Source of the DNA: Angomonas ambiguus | Taxonomy: Eukaryota; Euglenozoa; Kinetoplastea; Trypanosomatida; Trypanosomatidae | Direction of reading: 5' to 3' | Assembly: GCA_019695575.1 (NCBI GenBank) | Contig: JADNSB010000030.1 | Span: forward strand, 62,001 to 126,000 | Length of the DNA: 64,000 nt | In this document: positions 53,508 to 60,984 of the stretch, in pieces | Position numbering within the stretch: position 1 is the stretch's first letter | Layout of the letters: each line of letters opens with the position of its first letter | Program-made: the position numbers and the translations under genes | Notes under the pieces: generated by a model | What the model saw: only the letters and a program-made list of their open reading frames with translations | The model's database searches: none | Told to the model about the DNA's origin: nothing

Positions 53508-56111
53508 TTAACGGAGATCCTCCTCGTCGTCCGCTTCAGCGGGAGGGTGTGAGGGAGTGGCCTCAAAGGACGAGTAGGGGTGGTGGTCCTGGGAGGGAGA
53601 AGGGGTGTTGTGGGAGGTGTAGTCTCCTGCGGTGGGTGCTCCTGATGAAAACAGACCCTCCCCGGCGGTCATGGATGTCTCCTCGAACGGGGGCAGCTGT
53701 GAAGGGGTGGTGGGATCCTGGTGCACGGACCGTGGTGGAGGACTGACATCGGTGGAGGGGGTCGTAAAATAGGGAGGAAAAGGGTCCTGGGCGTCTTTAT
53801 TGGGGGTCTCCTCGACCGCCACTGGGGGAGAGGTCCCTGCGCCTCCGAATGGGGACCACCCCTCCCCCTCCCTCGGTTGGTCCTGTTCATCCAGCAGGTA
53901 GGAAGGATTGGCGGTGGCGTACGGGTCGGACTGGGTGTCCTTCCCCGGGGTAAAGAGATCCGCGTCGTCGTCCTTCTCGGCCTCGTGGTGGGGGGCGGTG
54001 TACGCGTAAAAAGGGTCCGCTGGTGTAGCGGCCGGTGTCCCTTCCTCCTCCTCCACTAGTGTATGGGGTGGTGTGTCTGACGAGGAGGAAGCTACAGGCT
54101 CCTCGGCGGAAGGGGTCCACTGGTGGGACGGCCACTCTTCAGAGACGGGTGCTGGTGTCGTATCTGCCGCCGAGGGAGAGGGATTCCCTGAAGTAAACAG
54201 AACGTTTTCCTCGGGGTTTTGAGAAAAGGCGGTGGTCTTTTGCGGAGTGGTGTACGGCGAGGACTCTTCCTCTGAGGGTGAGACAGCAGCAGGGGCAAGA
54301 GCAGGGGCAGGGGCAGGTGGGGCAATATCCTGGAAAGGGTCCGGGGGAGAGGCGGAAGGCTTATCAAACAGCGCATCCAAGTCTGGGAGTGGGGCCTTGG
54401 AACCGTCAGACCCCACCGCCGCACCAGCGTCCCTCTTTTCCTCTGGGTCGTTTTCAAATAAATCGACGGCGGGTTCCACCACGACGTTGGTGAAGAGATC
54501 AATCATCGTCTGACCGACGGCCACCTCGGGGGTGAGGTCCTCGGGAGGGAATACCGGTTTCGCGGCGAGTGGTAAGTGCTTTACCCCGTCTCCCTCCTCC
54601 TCCAGCGCTTTTTCATTCAACAGTGGTTGACAATGAAACAGGTTTGCATCCGGGACTAATCCAAACAAGGAAACGTTCGCCTCTTCCACAGCGGTGTCGG
54701 GAAGGTGACGAAGGTTACGTTGAGCGCGGATTTGCTCATGGCAGCGGGAGAGATCCGTCAGAAGGTGCCACGTGTCCACTGGGAGCACTTCGTCGTTGAT
54801 GCAAAACGCACGGTCACGATAAAAGCGATCTCGGGCGCAGCAGAATTGGCAAAGAAATAGGACACTTTCTCGGACAAAAAAACAACACTGACGTCGGTTA
54901 CACACGTTACATAAAATATTCTCTCGGAGCGCAAAGATGCTTTTATCGGAAAGCGCTTTACTCTCCTCTGCTTGTGGTTTCATGTTATACTTTGCTATTG
55001 CCAAACTCGCCACACTCTTTGATGGTCCAATGGTAGATGGGGAGTACCCGTTAGAGACGCTCTTTGCCTCATCGCCAAAGAAGAAGCTTTGTGTATCGCC
55101 TTTACTTTCCTGATCCCAGGCAGTGCCCCCTCCGGTAAACTCCTCCGTATTCCGCTTCTGGCGGTACAACCGCTCTTGCTCCTCCGTCCATCGTTCCTGC
55201 ACCGACAAGATATCATGGAAGAGGGAAGAAGACTGAACACCATTGGAGGCTAATAATTGTACTTCTCTACGGGTCACTTTTCGCAGCAACGGGTGTGACC
55301 CTTTGAAGAGGATATCTTGTATTTGACTTTTGAGGGTCTCTAGACGACGGGTAGCACAGGCGTGGCACTCCTGGCAGAGATAACCGTGCACAGGTCGCTG
55401 AAAGAACTGGGAGAAGGTTTCCACCTCGTGATCTTCAATCATCATGAGCCCTTTATCCTTGTGCACGGCCACTGCCTTTCGTCGCACCTTGGCCTCCTTG
55501 CGCAACATCACATTCCGTACCTTCTTCATCGTCTGCTTCACCTCTAGGGTGGTTACGGTCGAAGGGTCAAACTCCCCTTCAAATATGTCCTGATCGTCTT
55601 CCTCAGAGGAGGAGGACGAGGACTCTTCGGAAACTGTTTCCCCCCGTGTTCGCATTGCCGCGTTGCTTCCATCTTGGATCATCACTCGCTTGCCACCTTT
55701 ACGGACCGGATCCTCCCCGAGGGGGTTTGGCGCCGGGGTACTGAACCGTGAGGTATTTCTGGAGCTCCGGGCGTGCCGCGACCGCTGCTCCTCCAGCTCC
55801 TCCGCCAGTCGCTCCTCCCGCATTGCCTTAACGATCACCTTTTTGGGTGGCATGGTCAAGACACTATACGTGGTGTAGATAAAATCCTCATCCTCGCGGG
55901 CCTCCCCACTTCGTCCACAGACGCAGCAGAGATACTTTTCTTCCAGTTCATCCAAGTGAAGCTGAATCGCTCGTTGTTGCATCTCTCGCTCCTTCTGATC
56001 CTGAGACTCCTTTACCTTTTGTACCTGTTCCTGCACGTCATCGATAAACTGCTTCTGAAATTTCAGAAAATTATTCACTTGAGAGGAAAAACAGCTGCAG
56101 AAGCATGACAT
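53508..56111 (-). CDS. Cysteine-cluster (zinc-binding-like) protein with DPF/DLF-rich acidic tail (867 aa)
   Basis: The first ATG is at 56111; the frame extends upstream only to a TTG. The N-terminus is MSCFCSCFSS, then a charged coiled coil (about 20-60). Paired cysteines occur at CCVCG (62-65), CQECHAC (about 245) and CNVCNRRQCC...CQFCC (about 399-420), which looks like a treble-clef or B-box-type zinc site. Between them is a Ser/Glu-rich stretch and basic helices. From about residue 530 to the end the sequence is Pro/Asp/Glu-rich and disordered. It carries repeated DPF (three), DLF (several) and WSPF motifs of the kind that bind clathrin adaptor appendage domains in endocytic accessory proteins. 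I infer a possible membrane-traffic adaptor, but no folded domain confirms it. Confidence 0.7.
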   Translation of the reverse strand: MSCFCSCFSSQVNNFLKFQKQFIDDVQEQVQKVKESQDQKEREMQQRAIQLHLDELEEKYLCCVCGRSGEAREDEDFIYTTYSVLTMPPKKVIVKAMREERLAEELEEQRSRHARSSRNTSRFSTPAPNPLGEDPVRKGGKRVMIQDGSNAAMRTRGETVSEESSSSSSEEDDQDIFEGEFDPSTVTTLEVKQTMKKVRNVMLRKEAKVRRKAVAVHKDKGLMMIEDHEVETFSQFFQRPVHGYLCQECHACATRRLETLKSQIQDILFKGSHPLLRKVTRREVQLLASNGVQSSSLFHDILSVQERWTEEQERLYRQKRNTEEFTGGGTAWDQESKGDTQSFFFGDEAKSVSNGYSPSTIGPSKSVASLAIAKYNMKPQAEESKALSDKSIFALRENILCNVCNRRQCCFFVRESVLFLCQFCCARDRFYRDRAFCINDEVLPVDTWHLLTDLSRCHEQIRAQRNLRHLPDTAVEEANVSLFGLVPDANLFHCQPLLNEKALEEEGDGVKHLPLAAKPVFPPEDLTPEVAVGQTMIDLFTNVVVEPAVDLFENDPEEKRDAGAAVGSDGSKAPLPDLDALFDKPSASPPDPFQDIAPPAPAPALAPAAVSPSEEESSPYTTPQKTTAFSQNPEENVLFTSGNPSPSAADTTPAPVSEEWPSHQWTPSAEEPVASSSSDTPPHTLVEEEEGTPAATPADPFYAYTAPHHEAEKDDDADLFTPGKDTQSDPYATANPSYLLDEQDQPREGEGWSPFGGAGTSPPVAVEETPNKDAQDPFPPYFTTPSTDVSPPPRSVHQDPTTPSQLPPFEETSMTAGEGLFSSGAPTAGDYTSHNTPSPSQDHHPYSSFEATPSHPPAEADDEEDLR

Positions 56112-56953
56112 TTTCTGTTGTTGTTGGTGTTGATGTTGTAAGACAACTAAAGATCTTTTATCGTTCGTGAATCCGAATACCAACAAACTCTTATTTTCTA
56201 AAAAGAAATACGGTAACTATATTTTTGCTTCTTAATACTATTCAATAACTGAATACTACTTTTCTTCCCCTTATTACAGAACAAAGAAAAAAAGGTAGAA
56301 AAAAAAAAAGAAGTGATGAAATAGGCAGAAAGTACATCAAAAAAAAAAAAAAACAGCTAGAGAGACAAGATCGTCTTTACTGGGTTTTTTTTTTTTTAGT
56401 AAGGTTGTACCTGTGCATTATAGCGCACGCTATGGCCAATATCGGTGCAGAAGTTACTTTTTGTTAGTATTATCATTATTATTAGTATTTGCGAATATAT
56501 ATATAAATATGTTTCAGTAAACCAGTAAAACCCCCCTTTAGAAAGGGAACTTATAGAAAAGTAAAAGATACTGGCAGTAACTTTCAAAGATAGAATCATT
56601 TTTTTTTTCCTTTTTTTCAAAAATAGAAGAGCAGAAAAGTAGTGTTAGATAAATAAATTACAACATTTCAAAGATAAGAAAAAAAAAGGATGGCCTCATT
56701 TCTCGTTTTTTTTTTCCACACTTGCACTGCTTAGACCTTGACAGCGGATAAGTGTAAGAAGGCAGGACTGTGAAGTGGTGTGAGACGGGCAAAAAAAAAA
56801 TGAAATCGAATTTGAGATGGTAACTAAATAATGCTTGACAGTCACGTACCGGAGGAGAAGGACATCGAGAAGACAAATCCAACCGATAGCTAAAGAGAGA
56901 AAAAAAAAAAGCACTACCGTTATGGCCGCAACGACAACGATAACAACAGTAGT
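56112..56953. other. Intergenic spacer
   Basis: 842 bases of AT-rich sequence with several A10-A14 and T12 runs. A plausible acceptor for the cysteine-cluster gene is TTTCTTTTTAG at about 56198-56209 on the sense strand. The rest is the 3' UTR of the ceramide synthase gene. No RNA gene seen. Confidence 0.5.
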
Positions 56954-58261
56954 CTACACGTCCTTCTTTCTCTTTTTAGTGCGCACTAAACTTTGATCAA
57001 TCTTACAATCCCCTAGGGAGGCGATAGGGTACGCATAACGACGGGTTTTGCTGTTCCGCTTCTCCCTCCCCTCCTCTCCCTCCTCGCCCTCTTCTTCCTC
57101 TAGACAGTAAAGTGGGTCAGTGTCGAGGAGGTGTGAGGGTGGCATCGTCGTCTCCCGTCCGTCGGTACCGCTTCCAGTGTGCCTACTGCTCGCACTCTCC
57201 CGATTGCTAGAGACCACCGCACTGTCCTCCTTCTTCGCCTCCTCGAACTCCTCTTCCTCTTCTTCCTCTTCGTCTTCTGCTTCGGAGGAGGAGGAACGAA
57301 TATCACGAGAGCGGGTAGACGGCGGTTTCGTGACCGCGCGATAGGCGATCTTCATGATGAGTACAAACCAGTAAATATGAATAGACTGAATGAAGAAGTG
57401 AATTACAAAAAACAAACACCAGTGGTTCACAGTACACGGGACAATCTTCACCGCTACCGAGAGGCTCGCGAACATGAGCATTGGGAGGCAGTACAGCCGT
57501 AAAAAGATAAAGGAGAGTACAAAAATAAAAAAATTAATGTTTACGATGCGCTCCGATCGACGCAGGTAGACGGTTATTTTTGAAACACACAACAACACAT
57601 CACTGGCGTCGTGCAGGAAGAGCACGTAACTTCCTACACGGTGGTAATATCCCATGTGAGAGAACAGCAGTAGAAAAAGCGTAAAAATGTGATGTGTGGC
57701 GGCTTCAAAAATAGTACTCATCCTTTTCCCACACATGAAATATTTTCCCCACGAAATATTAATAAAAACGGTGAAAATTTCACAAAAGTAAAACCCTATT
57801 TCGTAGTTGTAGTACAGGACGATGAGAGGAGAGGGCGGTTGGGGGTGCGGCGCATACAGAGAGGCCGCCGCCTCACTTTCCTCCTTGATGTTAATCGGAA
57901 ACCTAAAATACTTTTCTCGACGCAACACTAAAACCCCAAAAAAGGTGCTACAGAGATAATAGGCGAGCAACCAACATTGATTTTTCAACTTTCGCAACCG
58001 TTTTGGGTACTTGGAGGGCGTTATATTGAAATAAAGGGTGCTAATGTGTTCAATCGGGCGCTGCAGGACTATCTTGATAAAATACAAGCACATCCCCCAT
58101 AGCAAGGAGGGTAGTATCAGCTGCACCAGGGCAAAGTCGATCCCAATGCCTCCCCATCCGGTTCGTTTGGTGTGTTCCTTGTACGGGGCACTGAGGACCT
58201 GCAGGGCATCGTAGTAGGTACCCGTACACACCGTCAGCCGATCCGAGGGACACGTTTTCAT
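56954..58261 (-). CDS. Ceramide synthase (LAG1/TLC family), 435 aa
   Basis: A multi-pass membrane enzyme that N-acylates sphingoid bases with fatty acyl-CoA in the endoplasmic reticulum. The Lag1 motif is complete: HHIFTLFLLLFSHMGYYHRV (HH near residue 189) and FLHDASDVLL near residue 215, containing the histidines and aspartates required for activity. Several hydrophobic spans surround it (IVLYYNYEIGFYFCEIF; FFIFVLSFIFLRLYCLPML; CLFFVIHFFIQSIHIYWFV). The N-terminal part has another span (LVQLILPSLLWGMCLYFI). The last about 120 residues are cytosolic, with long Glu/Asp runs and a basic end (TKKRKK), a much longer acidic tail than in most family members. No Hox-like domain is present, as in fungal and protist enzymes. 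Confidence 0.9.
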   Translation of the reverse strand: MKTCPSDRLTVCTGTYYDALQVLSAPYKEHTKRTGWGGIGIDFALVQLILPSLLWGMCLYFIKIVLQRPIEHISTLYFNITPSKYPKRLRKLKNQCWLLAYYLCSTFFGVLVLRREKYFRFPINIKEESEAAASLYAPHPQPPSPLIVLYYNYEIGFYFCEIFTVFINISWGKYFMCGKRMSTIFEAATHHIFTLFLLLFSHMGYYHRVGSYVLFLHDASDVLLCVSKITVYLRRSERIVNINFFIFVLSFIFLRLYCLPMLMFASLSVAVKIVPCTVNHWCLFFVIHFFIQSIHIYWFVLIMKIAYRAVTKPPSTRSRDIRSSSSEAEDEEEEEEEEFEEAKKEDSAVVSSNRESASSRHTGSGTDGRETTMPPSHLLDTDPLYCLEEEEGEEGEEGREKRNSKTRRYAYPIASLGDCKIDQSLVRTKKRKKDV

Positions 58262-58370
58262 TCTGGACGAGAAGTGGGCACTACTTACTTTCAGTCACAC
58301 ACACACACACAATAAAAAAAAAATGGAAGGAAAACGCGCTTCAAAAGGGAATTGAAATACTTTTGTATTT

Positions 58371-58398
58371 GTTTTTGTTTTGTTTTGTTTTGTTTTGT
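58371..58398. repeat. (TTTTG)n microsatellite
   Basis: About five TTTTG units on the plus strand, upstream of the ceramide synthase gene. Confidence 0.85.
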
Positions 58399-59124
58399 AT
58401 TCCCCTTTATTGTAATTTTTACTAGCAGTATTGTATGGTTTACTGTTATGGTGTACGTGTGTGGGTTTTTTTAATGGTGCTGTTCGATAACAATAGTAAT
58501 AGTAGTACTAGTAGTAGAAAACTACTTTAGAGAAACAATAATAAGATGGTTGTTGTTGTTTGTTTGTTTTTGAATTTGCTTAATATAAGTGGACGATGCT
58601 TTCTTTTTTTTTTCTTCGTTTGTTTAAGATGTTTTATGAAATAGTTGATTAATACTTATTTTTCTTTAAAATGGGTTTGGTGTTTTTAGTTTTTATTTGT
58701 TTACTTTTGAATCTAACTTTTCAAAGCGATACGTGCACGATATCCAACTACTCTTTTTATTACTATTATTATTCGTATATTTGTTTATTTAAACGTTGAG
58801 CGTCAACACAGGAAGAAAAATATAATTGGAAAAAAAAAATTATTGTTATAAAGAAGATAGAAGTACTTTTTTTTTCTCTTTATTTTGATATACCTAGCCG
58901 CGATAATTTAATTTCTATTAGGATCGATCAAATTAAAGAATAACAATTAAAAAAAAGTATGTACAGCAATAAAAAAAGAAAAAAAAACTAAATATATGTA
59001 CGAAAAAAAAAAAAACAGCTTTAATAAGAGAGAGGAAAAGAGAAAAGGGGAAAGTGAGATGTAAAACAAATCTAGGTGTCAACACTTTTAAAATTGGTTA
59101 AAAACATTAGCAATTAACGAAAAC

Positions 59125-59126
<2 letters not shown>

Positions 59127-59162
<36 letters not shown>
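59127..59162. repeat. (AT)n microsatellite
   Basis: About 18 AT units in the spacer downstream of the ARF-GAP gene. Confidence 0.95.
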
Positions 59163-59165
<3 letters not shown>

Positions 59166-59275
59166 CCTAACGTACCACCTAAATATACATGGAGCTATGT
59201 TAAACTGTCGATATTATAATGGTGCAGGCGTGTGTGAGTTGGTCGTTGGCTTCATTACAATTGTTATTTTATTAA

Positions 59276-59299
59276 TTATATATATATATATATATATAT
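59276..59299. repeat. (TA)n microsatellite
   Basis: About 11 TA units just beyond the end of the ARF-GAP region. Confidence 0.9.
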
Positions 59300-59352
59300 T
59301 CTTTCACGTTAGAGTTTGTTGGTGGTGGTGTTGTTGTTGTCTATTTTCATCA

Positions 59353-59765
59353 TTACATATTATCGAGAAAGTTTCTAATATACCCTCCCCAACTCTCCCC
59401 CACATTGCGGACCGCCTCCCCGACGTTAGTGAGGAGCTCTGACGCTTCCCAGGAGGCGTCGCTGTGATTGCCCCCTCCCTCGGTATAACCAGGAGGGCTG
59501 TAATTGCTTCCCATTCCTCTAAAATCCGGCCCCGTCCGTGGACCCTCTTGACTACTACTACTAGGCGCAGGGAAACTACTATAGGGATGGGGAGTACTAC
59601 TACTGTTATTTTGATTAGGAGGGGTGGGGTGGGTATTCGGGGAAGGGGAGGCGGTCTCTGCCGTGTTCTTCTTGGAGCGGTCGAACGACGCAAAACCTCT
59701 TCGTCGTCCTCGTTCCTTTCCTTCACCCCGAACGAGGTAAAATCTTGATAGGGGGGTGTGGGGGG
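59353..59765 (-). pseudogene. Out-of-frame 3' continuation of the ARF-GAP gene
   Basis: Beyond the TGA at 59766 the sequence still looks coding, but in changing frames. First, in the same frame as the gene, comes PPYQDFTSFGVKERNEDDEE, with normal codon choice. Then a second frame takes over (GFASFDRSKKNTAETA onward, Ser/Pro-rich) and ends with ASELLTNVGEAVRNVGESWG and a TAA at 59353. That last segment could be an amphipathic helix like the lipid-packing sensors of ARF-GAPs. A third frame near 59760-59790 reads [11 protein letters not shown]-runs lie at the frame changes. The simplest reading is base-call errors or a recent frameshift in a longer gene. No ATG-initiated separate gene explains it. 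Confidence 0.5.
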
Positions 59766-60635
59766 TCAGAGGGCTGCCAACGGTCCCGCGCTATGGCGGG
59801 AGGGGAGCGGTGGAGGGTTAAAGTAGGTGGAGGAGGTGGCCTGCTGTGCCGCCCTCACCGCCTCCTCTGCCGCCCTCTCCCGCTCCGTCATCGCCGACAC
59901 CGCCGGTGGGGCAGGGGTTGGTGCCTTGGGGGCTGTGGTGTCCGGCGGCAGTTCGGTCGCCTCCTTGAGCTCACCCGCATCGACCACCTTCGCCACCCCG
60001 GCCAGTCCTTTTCCCTTCTTCCCCACCTTCTGTGTGGAGGGCTTCTGAGAGAGTTGAATCACTGGAGCGAGGGTGACGGGAGAGGCGGGGGAGGGGTGTC
60101 CCTCTGGTGGGGGGCTGTCCGTCGTCGGTGCCGCCGGCTTTACAGGGGTGGAGGAGGGAGGGGGCACCGCTGCGGTGGGGGCCGGAGCCCCAGACTGGCC
60201 TAGAATGTTGCGTATACTCAGTGGCACCTCCACCCCTTTGGAGGTCATCAGCTGAGACACCTCTTGGGCCAGCTGTCGGCGATAGATGCCTGCGGCGGGA
60301 CTGGTGTAGCGGGACTGCACGGGCTGCAGCACACCGTGTTGACGGAAAAACTTGGTGGCACGGTCGTTGCCTCCCAACAGCATCCGCAGCCCCTCCTCCG
60401 GCTTCCAGCTGTCCAGCTCGCTACTGCGGATAAAGGAAATGTGCACCCCATAGCTACGGTGGAGGCCGCTGCAATCCATACAGAGGAACACGCCATAAGT
60501 AACGCTGCACCAGCTAGGATTCTTATTAGGACAATCAAAGCAAACCTTGTTCGCCGGTATCAGACGTAACTTGGCTACCATTTCCTTCGTCTCATCTGAG
60601 GTGGTAGGAATCGAAATGGAATCGTTGGTGCTCAT
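59766..60635 (-). CDS. ARF GTPase-activating protein (289 aa as read, probably longer)
   Basis: Stimulates GTP hydrolysis on ARF G proteins in coat-vesicle traffic at the Golgi or endosomes. The zinc finger is C-x2-C-x16-C-x2-C (Cys32, 35, 52, 55), with [17 protein letters not shown] carrying the catalytic arginine at position 60 and the invariant HRS.GVH block. ELDSWKPEE and [10 protein letters not shown] are also family features, and the GAP domain ends at about residue 130. The rest is Pro/Ala-rich linker with a basic KVGKKGKG patch. The open frame stops at TGA (59766), but coding character continues to about 59353 in other frames, so the annotated C-terminus is probably premature. Confidence 0.88.
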   Translation of the reverse strand: MSTNDSISIPTTSDETKEMVAKLRLIPANKVCFDCPNKNPSWCSVTYGVFLCMDCSGLHRSYGVHISFIRSSELDSWKPEEGLRMLLGGNDRATKFFRQHGVLQPVQSRYTSPAAGIYRRQLAQEVSQLMTSKGVEVPLSIRNILGQSGAPAPTAAVPPPSSTPVKPAAPTTDSPPPEGHPSPASPVTLAPVIQLSQKPSTQKVGKKGKGLAGVAKVVDAGELKEATELPPDTTAPKAPTPAPPAVSAMTERERAAEEAVRAAQQATSSTYFNPPPLPSRHSAGPLAAL

Positions 60636-60984
60636 TGGTGGTTGCTGTGACTGATGAGGATTTGGTTGTTGTTGTTGTTTTGTTTTGTTTTTTTTTTTTT
60701 TGGGGGGGGGGGGGAGAGAGTGATATTAAGAATAGATTAGTAACAATCAAAAAGAGAAAAAGCACAAGAGGAACAAAGTAAATGAATTGCTTCTTTTTTT
60801 CTCTGCTTTGACTTATAATTATTGTTTGTTTTTGTTGTTTTTTTTTTTTCCTTTCAAGAGGTAAAAATATAAAGAAAAGAGGGAGAGAGAGAGAGATCGG
60901 GTTATTTGAAGTCAAGGAAAGGAAAGGAAAAATAAAAACGCAAAGCGCCTGAGGCTAAATAAGAAGGAATTGAAAAAAAAAAGT
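60636..60984. other. Intergenic spacer with a C-tract splice signal
   Basis: On the sense strand a run of about 12 C preceded by CT-rich sequence (about 60701-60720) lies upstream of the ARF-GAP gene, followed by CAA repeats and AG dinucleotides near 60647-60656. The C-run is unusual, since the other tracts here are mainly T. The rest is AT-rich 3' UTR of the 994-residue gene. Confidence 0.5.

Larger units (their letters stand above)
58262..59352. other. Long intergenic spacer rich in microsatellites
   Basis: About 1.1 kb, very AT-rich. It has an AC repeat (58296-58311) by the ceramide synthase start, a TTTTG pentanucleotide repeat, two (AT)n tracts and many A and T runs. It should hold the splice signal of ceramide synthase and the 3' UTR of the ARF-GAP gene. 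No RNA gene or coding frame with normal codon use was seen. Confidence 0.5.

Noticed and set aside
59127-59299. AT-repeat cluster as a replication origin or centromere
   Set aside because: Similar AT tracts occur at 15.5 and 35.6 kb between ordinary genes, so they look like common microsatellites.
59304-59726. A separate small gene at the end of the ARF-GAP region
   Set aside because: It begins at a GTG rather than ATG, and its last half has codon use unlike the neighbours. The coding-like parts fit a continuation of the ARF-GAP gene better.
59766-59768. TGA read as tryptophan, as in recoded trypanosomatids
   Set aside because: Other genes in the window end at TGA, TAG and TAA, and read-through alone would not restore the later frame change.
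60701-60713. G-run as a quadruplex regulatory element
   Set aside because: A single G-run without the four spaced runs needed. On the transcribed strand it is a C-tract in the place expected for the ARF-GAP splice signal.
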